From: CAZUMW01 sp964621615
GTDB lineage: Bacteria > Desulfobacterota > WTBG01 > CAIYCZ01 > CAIRTM01
DNA length: 37,460 nucleotides
Assembly: GCA_964621615.1 (NCBI GenBank)
Contig: CAZUMW010000045.1
Location: forward strand, 1-37,460
Direction of reading: 5' to 3'
Position 1 is the stretch's first letter. Every line of letters starts with the position of its first letter. The translations under genes were made by a program, and so were the position numbers. The notes under the pieces are model-generated. The model did not search any database and was not told the origin of the DNA. It saw only the letters and a list, made by a program, of their open reading frames with translations. Below are positions 25,431 through 32,898 of this stretch, piece after piece.

Positions 25431-26722
25431 TGCGTGTCATCCTCCTGTATTACGGTTATATGTGCGCCGATCGCATTCATGCTCTCAGCGAAATGCGGAT
25501 AGGTTACCGATACCGATTCCGCCGTGCCTATATCGGTGACGCCATCGGCGGCAAGCCCTGCAACACACAGCGCCATAACCACCCGATGATCGTGATGGCC
25601 ATATACCGGTGCGCCCAGAAGGGCGCTGCCGGATATAACAAGGCCGTCCGGAAGCTCCCGGATGCGGGCGCTCATTTTAGCAAGCTCCTGCGCCATAACC
25701 TGTATGCGGTCGGTCTCTTTTACGCGCGCCTGGGCAACATTGTACAGCCTGGTTTCGCCGCGCGCGCAGCATGCCGTTACCGCAAGGGCGGGGAGCGCAT
25801 CAGGGGTTGTGTTAATATCAAGCTCGGCTCCCGTGAGCGGTCCGCTGCCGCGGACCATCACGCCGTCAGGCTCGCTGACAATCTCTGCACCCATAGCGCG
25901 CAGGTAGTCAACAATTGCCTTATCGCCCTGCACATCGGCGCTGTCAAGCCCCTTTAAAAAAAGCTCGGACCCGGTTACCGCCGCCGCACAGGCGGGAAAC
26001 GCCGCTGAGGACCAGTCAGCCGGAATCCTGCGGTCAAACGGCAGATAGGACTGCCCCCCCTGAATGACGAACCGGGAAAAGCCCTTCCGATCATAGCGTA
26101 TCTTCTGGCTGTCAAGCCAGGAAAGCGTCATCTCGATGTAGGGCAGCTCCGAAGGGGAGCGAACCGAAATCTCGGTATCGTGGCCAAGGAGCGGACATGC
26201 AAGCAGCAGGCTGGAAACATACTGGGATGACTGCGAGCCGTCCACTTCCAGCACGCCGCCGGTAAGACGCCCTGAAATACGAAGCGGAGGCCTGCCCTCG
26301 TGCTCCAGATAGGCAATGCCGCACCCGCCCTGCCGAAGGGCGGCGCACAGCGCCCTGACCGGCCGGGTCTTAAGCGATGCATCGCCGGTAAGCTGCGCCT
26401 CTATGCCCAGAGCAGCCAGAAGCCCTATCAGAAGATTTGTTGAAGTGCCGGAATTCAGCATATCGAGAACGCGCTCCGGCGTCCGCGGGCGGCTGCCGAA
26501 CCCTGTAACCGTAATGCGATCTTCATGTTCTGTGATCGAAGCGCCAAGGGCCCTGCAGGCATCGATTGCGGCGCGGGTATCCTCTGAAAAAAGCGGCCTG
26601 CGAAGCGTGGAGGTGCCGTCTGCGCAGGCGGCAATAAACAGCGCCCGTATGGTATGCGACTTTGAGGCCGGCGGGGCTATTTCACCGCACAGCTTTTGTC
26701 CGCCGGTGATCACGAAACGCAT
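25424..26722 (-). CDS. aroA: 3-phosphoshikimate 1-carboxyvinyltransferase (EPSP synthase)
   Basis: A 432-residue enzyme that joins phosphoenolpyruvate to shikimate 3-phosphate, the target of glyphosate. Recognised by PASKSHTIRAL (Lys21, Ser22, Arg26), NSGTSTNLL (90-98), SQSSQYVSSLLLACPL, PADWSSAAF, PDALPALAV, RVKETDRI and DHRVVMAL near the end. Residue 96 is Asn where E. coli-type and CP4-type enzymes have Arg in the NAGTAMR motif (Arg100 in E. coli). The rest of the catalytic Glu/Arg and His/Arg pairs are intact, so I expect an active enzyme with altered substrate contacts (inference). The start has AGGAG 8 bases upstream. It overlaps aroDE by 13 bases and aroC by 7, which indicates coupled translation. 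Confidence 0.95.
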   Translation of the reverse strand: MRFVITGGQKLCGEIAPPASKSHTIRALFIAACADGTSTLRRPLFSEDTRAAIDACRALGASITEHEDRITVTGFGSRPRTPERVLDMLNSGTSTNLLIGLLAALGIEAQLTGDASLKTRPVRALCAALRQGGCGIAYLEHEGRPPLRISGRLTGGVLEVDGSQSSQYVSSLLLACPLLGHDTEISVRSPSELPYIEMTLSWLDSQKIRYDRKGFSRFVIQGGQSYLPFDRRIPADWSSAAFPACAAAVTGSELFLKGLDSADVQGDKAIVDYLRAMGAEIVSEPDGVMVRGSGPLTGAELDINTTPDALPALAVTACCARGETRLYNVAQARVKETDRIQVMAQELAKMSARIRELPDGLVISGSALLGAPVYGHHDHRVVMALCVAGLAADGVTDIGTAESVSVTYPHFAESMNAIGAHITVIQEDDTQC

Positions 26723-28149
26723 TTCCAGATCTCCTGCATGAGGTCAAGCCCGGGCGCGGTCCCCGTCCAGAGCCGGAATTGCTCGGCGGCCTGCGTCAAA
26801 AACATTTCCGCTCCTGAAATAATATCACATCCGTTTTTTTCTGCTTCCTGCAAAAGAAGCGTTTTGGGCGGATTGTAAATGCCGTCAAACACGATCATGT
26901 TTTTAAGCCCCCCGCCGCTGACCGGCATCTCACCGGTATCAGGGTGCATCCCCACAGAGGTCATATTTATCAGTATGTCAGTGCCGACGCGGTCGAAATC
27001 GGACAGGGGGCCCCAGGCGCACCCGAACTCCTCTGCAAGCCGCCGCGCCTTCCCGACGGTCCTGTTCAGTATGATAAGCGTTCCGCCGCTGTCGATGATA
27101 CCTGCTGCTGCGGCCCGGGCGGCGCCGCCCGCCCCCAGCATTGTAACCCGCTTTCCGGAAAGGGCTGTGCGCTTGAGCAGGGGTCCCACAACACCCGCAG
27201 CGTCGGTGTTGTAGCCTTCCAGGGAGCCGTTCCGGCTAACCACTGTATTTACCGCCCCGATTCTTTCAGCGGCAGGGTCCACGAGGTCAAGGTGCCGCAT
27301 AACTGCCTGCTTGTGCGGCATTGTAACGCTGAGCCCCGACACCATACCGGAAAAGCTGCTCACAAACGCGCCCACATCAGACACCGGAAAATTGACATAT
27401 ACATTGTTCATGCCGTAGTGCTTAAAAAGCCTGTTGTGTATCAGATACCCCTTGCTCTTACTGACAGGATTGCCGATTATGCCGTATATTTCCGAAGAGT
27501 CATCAAGGTCGTTCACCCGGTAGATGTCTTTCATAACTGAACAGGGAATCTGACCGGACGCAGACTCCTGTCCCTGCTCAAGGCTGGCAAAGGTAAGAAA
27601 CGCCCCGTATCGCGGGCCCAGTATTCTGGTAATCTGCCCGCATGGCCCCATGCATAGCCCGATAACCGGGAGACTGCTGCTGCGGATCAGGTGCAGCATT
27701 TCGGCGCTGTCGGTTATGTCAGCTGCATGCGTGGCTATTTTGACAATATCCCCGCCGGCTGCAGCCAGCTCTCTATAAACGCTGTCGAGCGGTTTCGGGG
27801 TTTGGTCGAAATTGTGGTACGAAACGATGACCTTGGTCTTTTGTCTGTCCTGTATAATGCGGCTCAGCTCGGGGCAGCGAATGCTGATATCAATATAATC
27901 TGCACCGGCTTGAATCGCCCGGCGCAAAAGCGCAAGGCGCTCCTGCTCGGTTCCTTCAAACCGGCCCCGCTCCTGCTTCGGCGTAATGGTGACAATTACC
28001 GGGGTGCGCTTTGCCGCCAGTATCCGCTCGATATCGGGATCGCACAGGTAGTCGGCCCGTATTTCCACAATGTCAGCCGAGGCGGCGGCCCGCTGCATGA
28101 GCGCTATGGCTTCGTCGGTTGTTTCTGAAATAACAGGAATGCAAATCAT
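26710..28149 (-). CDS. aroDE: Bifunctional 3-dehydroquinate dehydratase / shikimate dehydrogenase (AroD-AroE fusion)
   Basis: A 479-residue fusion of two consecutive shikimate enzymes. The N-terminal type I dehydratase (about 1-215) shows EIRADYL, catalytic His112 (VSYHNF) and Schiff-base Lys137 (VKIAT). The C-terminal dehydrogenase (about 220-479) shows the shikimate site GNPVSKSKG, Lys280 (TMPHK), Asp316 (NTDAAG), the NADP loop GAGGAARA, NRTxxK and INMTSVGM. The same fusion is known in plants and several bacterial groups. The ATG at 28149 is preferred to a GTG at 28179 because MICIPVI is the usual type I AroD start, though neither has a good ribosome site. First gene of the operon aroDE-aroA-aroC-ThiF-like, with a consensus promoter 170 bases upstream. 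Confidence 0.95.
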   Translation of the reverse strand: MICIPVISETTDEAIALMQRAAASADIVEIRADYLCDPDIERILAAKRTPVIVTITPKQERGRFEGTEQERLALLRRAIQAGADYIDISIRCPELSRIIQDRQKTKVIVSYHNFDQTPKPLDSVYRELAAAGGDIVKIATHAADITDSAEMLHLIRSSSLPVIGLCMGPCGQITRILGPRYGAFLTFASLEQGQESASGQIPCSVMKDIYRVNDLDDSSEIYGIIGNPVSKSKGYLIHNRLFKHYGMNNVYVNFPVSDVGAFVSSFSGMVSGLSVTMPHKQAVMRHLDLVDPAAERIGAVNTVVSRNGSLEGYNTDAAGVVGPLLKRTALSGKRVTMLGAGGAARAAAAGIIDSGGTLIILNRTVGKARRLAEEFGCAWGPLSDFDRVGTDILINMTSVGMHPDTGEMPVSGGGLKNMIVFDGIYNPPKTLLLQEAEKNGCDIISGAEMFLTQAAEQFRLWTGTAPGLDLMQEIWKCVS

Positions 28150-28255
28150 CGCTTTTTTCTGGCTGTGCGCCGTCGGCACGGCGTATTGGGCCTGTTATGT
28201 CGATAGCGATTTCGCCGTTCCGGCCTCTGTATACGCTCATCCCGCTTCGTTACCA

Positions 28256-28310
28256 TCACACAGGATACTGCACACGGCATTATTACGCTTTTTTCCGACC
28301 CCTTGTGTGA
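28256..28310 (-). promoter_or_regulatory. 5'-terminal stem-loop of the aro operon transcript
   Basis: On the minus strand TCACACAAGG (28310-28301) pairs with CCTGTGTGA (28264-28256), a 9-bp stem with one bulged base and a 36-base loop. The predicted transcription start is at about 28310, so the stem would form the very 5' end of the mRNA, 105 bases before the aroDE start. The rest of the leader (28150-28255) shows nothing I can name, and no aromatic-amino-acid leader peptide or T-box was seen. Confidence 0.4.
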
Positions 28311-28316
28311 GGCAGC

Positions 28317-28346
28317 ATTATAGAGTATGGGCCACTGCGCTGTCAA
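28317..28346 (-). promoter_or_regulatory. Consensus sigma-70 promoter of the aro operon
   Basis: On the minus strand TTGACA (28346-28341) and TATAAT (28322-28317), both perfect, separated by 18 bases. It lies in the 267-base gap between the HD-domain gene and aroDE and points at aroDE. This is the best promoter match found in the window. Confidence 0.75.
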
Positions 28347-28416
28347 CGCATAAGCGGCCAAAACCGGGGCATGTATTAATACAAACCTCTTTGAGCGCAA
28401 TTCGGCAGCGGCCACG

Positions 28417-28992
28417 CTACGTGCATACCTGTCCCGCTTCACAGAAACACGGGACTTCCTTCCGGCTGTTTATCCGCGTGATGATTTTTTCCTCTATGTC
28501 CATCGCTCTTTGTTTTGCCGCGCTGATCCGCTCACATGCCCTGTCGCTCACGCCGTAGCGAGCTACAAGATACTTAAACCGCTGCTCGAGGCTGACAACA
28601 CGGTCATGAAGCACCCGCTTGTCTGCGTAGCTGACAATTTCCGCTGCGCTGAGCTCCGGGCCGGCATCTTCCGGGGTAACGTGCTGGCGCACCATTTCGG
28701 CAATATGCCCGTATCCGAGCTCCTCAAGCAGTGCCGCACCGGTTTCCGCATGATTCTCCCCGGTCTCCAGGCTTTTGGTTTTGGTTATGTCATGAAGCAG
28801 ACCCGCTGCTTCGATATCCACAATACGGTAGAAATGGCCCGCCGCGTTAAGCGCCTCGGCGATGGATACGGCAACCTCACTTACCGCAATGCTGTGGCGC
28901 TGTATGTGCGGCAGCATATTGTAGGCTTCCATAAGTGCAAAACACTGCTCACGGACAGGGGATACCGCCGGGGGCGTCTTTTTCATCTCCAT
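28417..28992 (-). CDS. HD-domain (HDIG-like) phosphohydrolase
   Basis: A 191-residue cytosolic protein. The metal-binding HD signature is present: His33 (QRHS), His67-Asp68 (LLHDI), further His81 and His104, and Asp124 (SYADKRV). This is the HDIG subgroup, which includes small phosphohydrolases of uncertain substrate, possibly nucleotides. The last 20 residues contain CFCEAGQVC, an unusual Cys-rich tail. No synthetase or second domain is present, so a (p)ppGpp role is not indicated. The start is either ATG 28992 or ATG 28986; GAGGAG lies upstream and fits either. It is separated from the aro genes by 267 bases with their own promoter, so it is probably a single-gene unit. The 283 bases upstream (28993-29275) show no gene, repeat or clear promoter. 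Confidence 0.85.
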   Translation of the reverse strand: MEMKKTPPAVSPVREQCFALMEAYNMLPHIQRHSIAVSEVAVSIAEALNAAGHFYRIVDIEAAGLLHDITKTKSLETGENHAETGAALLEELGYGHIAEMVRQHVTPEDAGPELSAAEIVSYADKRVLHDRVVSLEQRFKYLVARYGVSDRACERISAAKQRAMDIEEKIITRINSRKEVPCFCEAGQVCT

Positions 28993-29275
28993 GGCGCTCC
29001 TCTTATTACACTATCCCTCTATTTTTACCGCTTGTGATCTGTAAAGCAATTAAAATTTATGGATTTATAGACCAAAGTATGATACACGGGGTCAAAAAGC
29101 CTGGAGCGGATGCACAGACCATGGCTGACGGGCTGCACACGGTTTGTAGCGTGATATAAAAACGCACACATGACAGCCGCTATACCGGTGCCGCCGATAA
29201 ATCTTTCACTCCATGCGTGCGCGCTGCCGTAATTCGCTTTTTTCCCATACAGATTCATTTATGGTGACTATCGCT

Positions 29276-30571
29276 ATGAGAGTTGTGCTGCGCTGCTTAC
29301 CGGTGCTGGCGGTCATACTCCTCTGGGCTGCTGGCGACACCCGGGCAGAGGACTTTTTCACAAAGAACGACATCGACATACAGCTGTTTTACAACCAGCG
29401 CATACATACGTTCAGCAATTTTTTCACCCCCGGCGAAAACCGGTTTAACGAAGACAGGGATCTTCACGTTGTCTACATCAACCCCTCGATCCGGCTTCCG
29501 ATCGGGGATCATGCAGAAGCGGTATTTGAGCTTGAAGCGGAACATATCTTTGACTTCCACGAGCAGCACGGGCATACGGACTGTGACATACGAAACGCCT
29601 ATATACGGACGCTGGCGCCGGGCTGTTCATGGATATGGCTTGCGGCCGGCAGACAGGCCATAAGCACGGTTGACGGGCTTATCTATGATGATGAATCTCC
29701 CGCTGTGCGCATCTATGCGGATTTCGAGCGGCGCTTTGATCTTCCCCTCAAATGTGAGGTCATATATACGGAAGTGGAGCAGGACAGCCCCTATCTGCAC
29801 GCCCGGCTGACATATAATTTCGCGTTTCTGGAATCAATAAGCCTTTTTTACGGATGGTTCCGTGACACCAACAGCGGGGTCGCCCGGATTTTCAACGCCC
29901 TTGACCGCACCCGGGATTACCGCAGCCGGGGTGATCTTTACTGGACAGGCTTTTCTCTGAAAACGTTTTTTGCTAATATTTTTATACAGGCAACGGGGAT
30001 CTACGAACAGGGATCCATACGGCTTTCGTATCCGTCAGGCCGAAGCAAAACTGTGCACGTCGATGCGTACCTTTTTGATATTCAGTGTGACTACAGCATT
30101 ACCGAACAGCTGTCTGTGTCTCTGTTTTTTTATCTTTCAAGCGGCGACAGCCGACCGCGAAGCGGTACGCTGCGCTCTTTTATCGCGATCGACCCCTATG
30201 TAGGGAAAACAAATATATTCTTTAACGGCGGTATCGATGCGCTCTACTCATCGGATAATATCGGGCTGACCGGCATACGCGTTCCCGGTGTCATGGCGCC
30301 CGGCTTAAACCTGTATTACCGCCCGACAGAGCGCCTGACCGTTAAAACAACCTGGGCATACCTGCTTCCGCATCGAACCACCGGCAATAAAGGACACATA
30401 TACGGCTGGGAGGCAGACTGCCTGCTCTTTTACCGTATCAGCGACAGCATACAGCTTTTTGCCGAAGCAAACGTGCTGGTGCCCGGGACCTATTTTTCGG
30501 GTATTACCGATAACCGCGATCACGTGTCCACAGAAGTTATTTTAGGTTTTACATACTTTTACAATAATTAA
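29276..30571 (+). CDS. Outer-membrane beta-barrel protein (porin-like)
   Basis: A 431-residue exported protein. With the ATG at 29276 the N-terminus is a compact signal peptide (MRVVLRCLPVLAVILLWAAG, cleaved after Thr-Arg-Ala near residue 24); the longer upstream frame would spoil it. The mature part alternates hydrophobic and polar residues in strands rich in Tyr, Phe and Trp (for example ISLFYGWFRD, TVKTTWAYLLP) and ends in a strand EVILGFTYFYNN, as expected for a barrel recognised by the Bam machinery. The pattern is similar to alginate-export-like barrels, but I cannot name a substrate. It lies 106 bases upstream of the ECF sigma gene on the same strand; whether they share a transcript is unclear. 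Confidence 0.75.
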   Translation: MRVVLRCLPVLAVILLWAAGDTRAEDFFTKNDIDIQLFYNQRIHTFSNFFTPGENRFNEDRDLHVVYINPSIRLPIGDHAEAVFELEAEHIFDFHEQHGHTDCDIRNAYIRTLAPGCSWIWLAAGRQAISTVDGLIYDDESPAVRIYADFERRFDLPLKCEVIYTEVEQDSPYLHARLTYNFAFLESISLFYGWFRDTNSGVARIFNALDRTRDYRSRGDLYWTGFSLKTFFANIFIQATGIYEQGSIRLSYPSGRSKTVHVDAYLFDIQCDYSITEQLSVSLFFYLSSGDSRPRSGTLRSFIAIDPYVGKTNIFFNGGIDALYSSDNIGLTGIRVPGVMAPGLNLYYRPTERLTVKTTWAYLLPHRTTGNKGHIYGWEADCLLFYRISDSIQLFAEANVLVPGTYFSGITDNRDHVSTEVILGFTYFYNN

Positions 30572-30677
30572 TTATAAAATATGCCAATAAATATATTTAA
30601 CAGAAAAATTATCGGGAAAAGCCCTCGCCAGACAAAACTTTTTTCACTCAGATGTGTTTAAATAAGCAGGAACAGGC

Positions 30678-31259
30678 ATGATTCAGGATCCACATATTCA
30701 ATTGATGCTCAGGTTTCAGGGTGGTGATGAGCATGCCTTCAAAGAATTATTTGACCACTATAAAGTACCGCTGATAAACTTTATTTACCGGTTCTGCCAG
30801 GATAAGCACAGAGCCGAGGAACTTTCCCAGGAGGTTTTCCTGCGGGTATATAAAACCGCGGCAACGTATCGCCCTGAAGCCCGGTTTTCAACGTGGCTGT
30901 ACCGCATAGCAACAAATATATGCCTGAATGAAATACGAACGGGAAGATATAAATATGAGCGTGAGCTCAACGATTATTACGACGACGGCACTGAGAAGCA
31001 CTCAGAGCCCGAAGACCGGAGCACAAGGCAAACCGGCCCGGAAGAGCTTGAAGCGAGCGAGCGGAAAGCGGCGGTGAAGCACGCAATACGGCAGCTGCCG
31101 GAAAAGCAGCGGCTTGCCCTGATTTGCAATATATACGAACAGCTGCCGTACAAAGAAATCGGGGCACGGCTCGGATGCTCAGAAGCCGCAGTAAAATCGA
31201 TTATATTCCGGGCAAAATCGGCTATAAAAGACATGCTCATCAAACACAGCGCACTGTAA
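30678..31259 (+). CDS. ECF-type RNA polymerase sigma factor (RpoE-like)
   Basis: A 193-residue sigma factor with only regions 2 and 4. Region 2 (about 14-85) has the core-binding and -10 recognition helices: DHYKVPLINFIYRFCQDK, EELSQEVFLRVYK and FSTWLYRIATNICLNE. An acidic linker (about 95-130) separates it from region 4 (about 130-185; LPEKQRLALICN, LPYKEIGARLGCSEAAVKSIIFRAK), whose helix-turn-helix reads the -35 element. The next gene encodes a zinc anti-sigma factor only 6 bases downstream, the usual ECF arrangement, so activity is probably controlled by envelope signals. The 106-base region upstream is A/T-rich; I could not identify an ECF-type autoregulated promoter with confidence. Confidence 0.93.
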   Translation: MIQDPHIQLMLRFQGGDEHAFKELFDHYKVPLINFIYRFCQDKHRAEELSQEVFLRVYKTAATYRPEARFSTWLYRIATNICLNEIRTGRYKYERELNDYYDDGTEKHSEPEDRSTRQTGPEELEASERKAAVKHAIRQLPEKQRLALICNIYEQLPYKEIGARLGCSEAAVKSIIFRAKSAIKDMLIKHSAL

Positions 31260-31265
31260 ACCGAT

Positions 31266-31781
31266 ATGAAATGGACGTGCAGAAAATACAACACGCTTTT
31301 GCCGGCACATCTTGACCGGGAGCTTACCGAAAAAGAGTCGGCATCCGTTGAAAAGCATCTTGAGCGCTGCCCCCGGTGCCGTGAGCAGCTGCGCCAGCTG
31401 CAGGCATCAGCGGATGCCATGGCCTTATGGGAGCCGGTTGCGCCCTCTTCCGATTACGATGCGCGGTTCTGGAAAAAAATTGAGCGGATCAGATCCCGCC
31501 CGGAAGCAACGCCGGAAAAGCCGTCTGTTATACAGATAACGCGACAGTGGCTGCAGGAGCGGACGCTGGTGACAGCCTCTGCTGCAGCTGCGATTATTGT
31601 CTGCCTGTGCAGCGTTGCGCTTTTTTTCAGCAACAGCAGGAACATGACCGCGATGGCTCCTTCTGCGGAAAACAATGTTGATCTGTATCTGAATATGGAT
31701 GTCATCGCAAAAAGCGATGCGCTGCAGCACTTTGAAGTTATACAGCTACTCGATGTACTGGAACAGGAAATTGACGGGTGA
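31266..31781 (+). CDS. Zinc-finger transmembrane anti-sigma factor
   Basis: A 171-residue inner-membrane protein. The cytosolic N-terminus carries the zinc anti-sigma signature His31-x3-Cys35-x2-Cys38 (HLERCPRC), preceded by conserved LPAHLDRELTE. A single membrane helix lies at about 101-121, and a periplasmic tail of about 50 residues ends in QLLDVLEQEIDG. This layout fits an anchor that binds the ECF sigma factor through the zinc domain and releases it after an envelope signal. The ATG is 6 bases after the sigma stop with no ribosome site of its own, so translation is probably coupled. Its stop overlaps the GTG of the next gene (GTGA at 31778-31781). Confidence 0.9.
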   Translation: MKWTCRKYNTLLPAHLDRELTEKESASVEKHLERCPRCREQLRQLQASADAMALWEPVAPSSDYDARFWKKIERIRSRPEATPEKPSVIQITRQWLQERTLVTASAAAAIIVCLCSVALFFSNSRNMTAMAPSAENNVDLYLNMDVIAKSDALQHFEVIQLLDVLEQEIDG

Positions 31782-32038
31782 AATGCATACAACGGGCCCT
31801 TTTCATACCAGCAGCGTGCGCACTGACTCTGTTTCTTTACATACCCTGTCAGGGGGGCGCACACGGAGATGAAAAGCCGCTCGACAACAAAACGCGCACA
31901 CAGAAGCACGATTCCGGCATCAGCCCGGAAGATAAAAAGATTATTAAAAATCTGGAGCTGCTCAAAAACCTTGATCTGTTGAAAAACAATGATGTTGAAA
32001 TGCTTAAAAATCTGGAGCTGTTTCTGGCGAACTCATAA
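31778..32038 (+). CDS. Small exported protein with leucine/lysine/asparagine helical repeat
   Basis: An 86-residue protein with no enzymatic domain that I recognise. The N-terminus is a signal peptide (hydrophobic about 8-24, then Cys-Gln-Gly-Gly). The middle is polar and probably disordered. The last 35 residues are helical with a recurring NLELLKNLDLLKN, then MLKNLELFL pattern, which suggests an amphipathic helix for protein-protein contact. It starts at a GTG that overlaps the anti-sigma stop codon, and its last 50 bases overlap the following DUF3106-like gene in another frame. The tight coupling suggests a role in the sigma/anti-sigma circuit, perhaps as periplasmic sensor or co-factor (inference). 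A lipid anchor is possible but the site (Tyr-Ile-Pro-Cys) is a poor lipobox. Confidence 0.7.
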   Translation: MKCIQRALFIPAACALTLFLYIPCQGGAHGDEKPLDNKTRTQKHDSGISPEDKKIIKNLELLKNLDLLKNNDVEMLKNLELFLANS

Positions 32039-32684
32039 GTCCGCATCCGCCCGTGCGCTGAGGGCTGCCGCTGCGGCAGCTGTTCTTATGAGTGCTGCGG
32101 GCCTGCTCTGCCTGCACGATTCGGCCTGCGCAGAAGACGGCATTACCCCGGACAAGCGCACGCAGTGGGAGCGCCTTACCGACGAGCAGCGGGACACACT
32201 GCGGCATGCTTATAAAAAGTGGGAGCAGCTGCCCGAAGAAAAGCAGCGCTCTGTGCGTGAAAATTTCAGAAAATTCAAAGGGCTTTCACCGGCAGAGAAA
32301 AACCGCGTCATCAGAAACTACCACCTGTTCAAAAATTTCGATACAACCCAGCGCAAAATAATACTCAAGCGCTACAAAAAGTGGCTCAAGCTCAGCCCCG
32401 AGCAGAAGCAGCTCCTGCAAAAGCGCTATGACCTGCTTTCAAAAATGCATCCGGATGATCAGGCAAAATTTTATGAAAACTACCGCACCTGGAAGCGCCT
32501 TACCGCGGACAGAAAAAAAGAGCTGCTATACAAATGGAGCAATCTGTCCCCGTCGCGCAGAGACGCCCTTCTGGACAAATACAGCGAGGGGATCTCCAGG
32601 GAGCGGCGGCAGGAAATAAAGCGCATTCTGAAAAAAATCCGCAAAAAGCGACTGGAGCGCAGCAAAGACCGACTGCTAGATTGA
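31989..32684 (+). CDS. Exported DUF3106-like protein with 18-residue tandem repeats
   Basis: A 231-residue exported protein. A signal peptide ends near Ala48 (SACAED). Residues 60-185 are seven tandem repeats of exactly 18 residues, followed by a partial eighth. The pattern is (W/F)-x2-(L/F)-(S/T)-x-E-x-(K/R)-x5-(Y/F)-x3, for example WERLTDEQRDTLRHAYKK. This matches the DUF3106 type, whose function is unknown. Each repeat probably forms a helix pair, broadly reminiscent of the LTxxQ-containing periplasmic proteins Spy and CpxP; that comparison is an inference. The C-terminus is very basic. The start is uncertain: ATG 31989 overlaps the preceding gene by 50 bases and has no clear ribosome site, so translation may depend on the upstream frame. 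Confidence 0.8.
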   Translation: MMLKCLKIWSCFWRTHKSASARALRAAAAAAVLMSAAGLLCLHDSACAEDGITPDKRTQWERLTDEQRDTLRHAYKKWEQLPEEKQRSVRENFRKFKGLSPAEKNRVIRNYHLFKNFDTTQRKIILKRYKKWLKLSPEQKQLLQKRYDLLSKMHPDDQAKFYENYRTWKRLTADRKKELLYKWSNLSPSRRDALLDKYSEGISRERRQEIKRILKKIRKKRLERSKDRLLD

Positions 32685-32749
32685 TGTTTTTTATTTACTG
32701 CTGCTAAGGCTTCACCGCCGACTGGCAGGTGTTTCAATCTTTTGTACAT

Positions 32750-32787
32750 AAAAACGGAGAGCCGGAAAATTGCCGCTCTCCGTTTTT
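32750..32787 (+). terminator. Intrinsic terminator of the ECF operon
   Basis: ACGGAGAGC and GCTCTCCGT form a 9-bp stem extended by A/T pairs on both sides, with a 12-base loop and a T-run ending at 32787. The A-tract on the left means it could also work on the minus strand. Confidence 0.85.
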
Positions 32788-32898
32788 ATATGTTGATGAG
32801 CCTTCGCGATCGCGGTACCATTAAAGCAGTTCATTAAAATATTTATATTTTACCTAACCCGGACAAGCCGGAACCAAACAGCCCTTTTAGAAGACCGA

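Noticed and set aside
28146..28442. Minus-strand frame of 98 codons upstream of aroDE
   Set aside because: It overlaps the aro promoter and leader, starts inside the HD-domain gene and has a random, Arg-rich composition.
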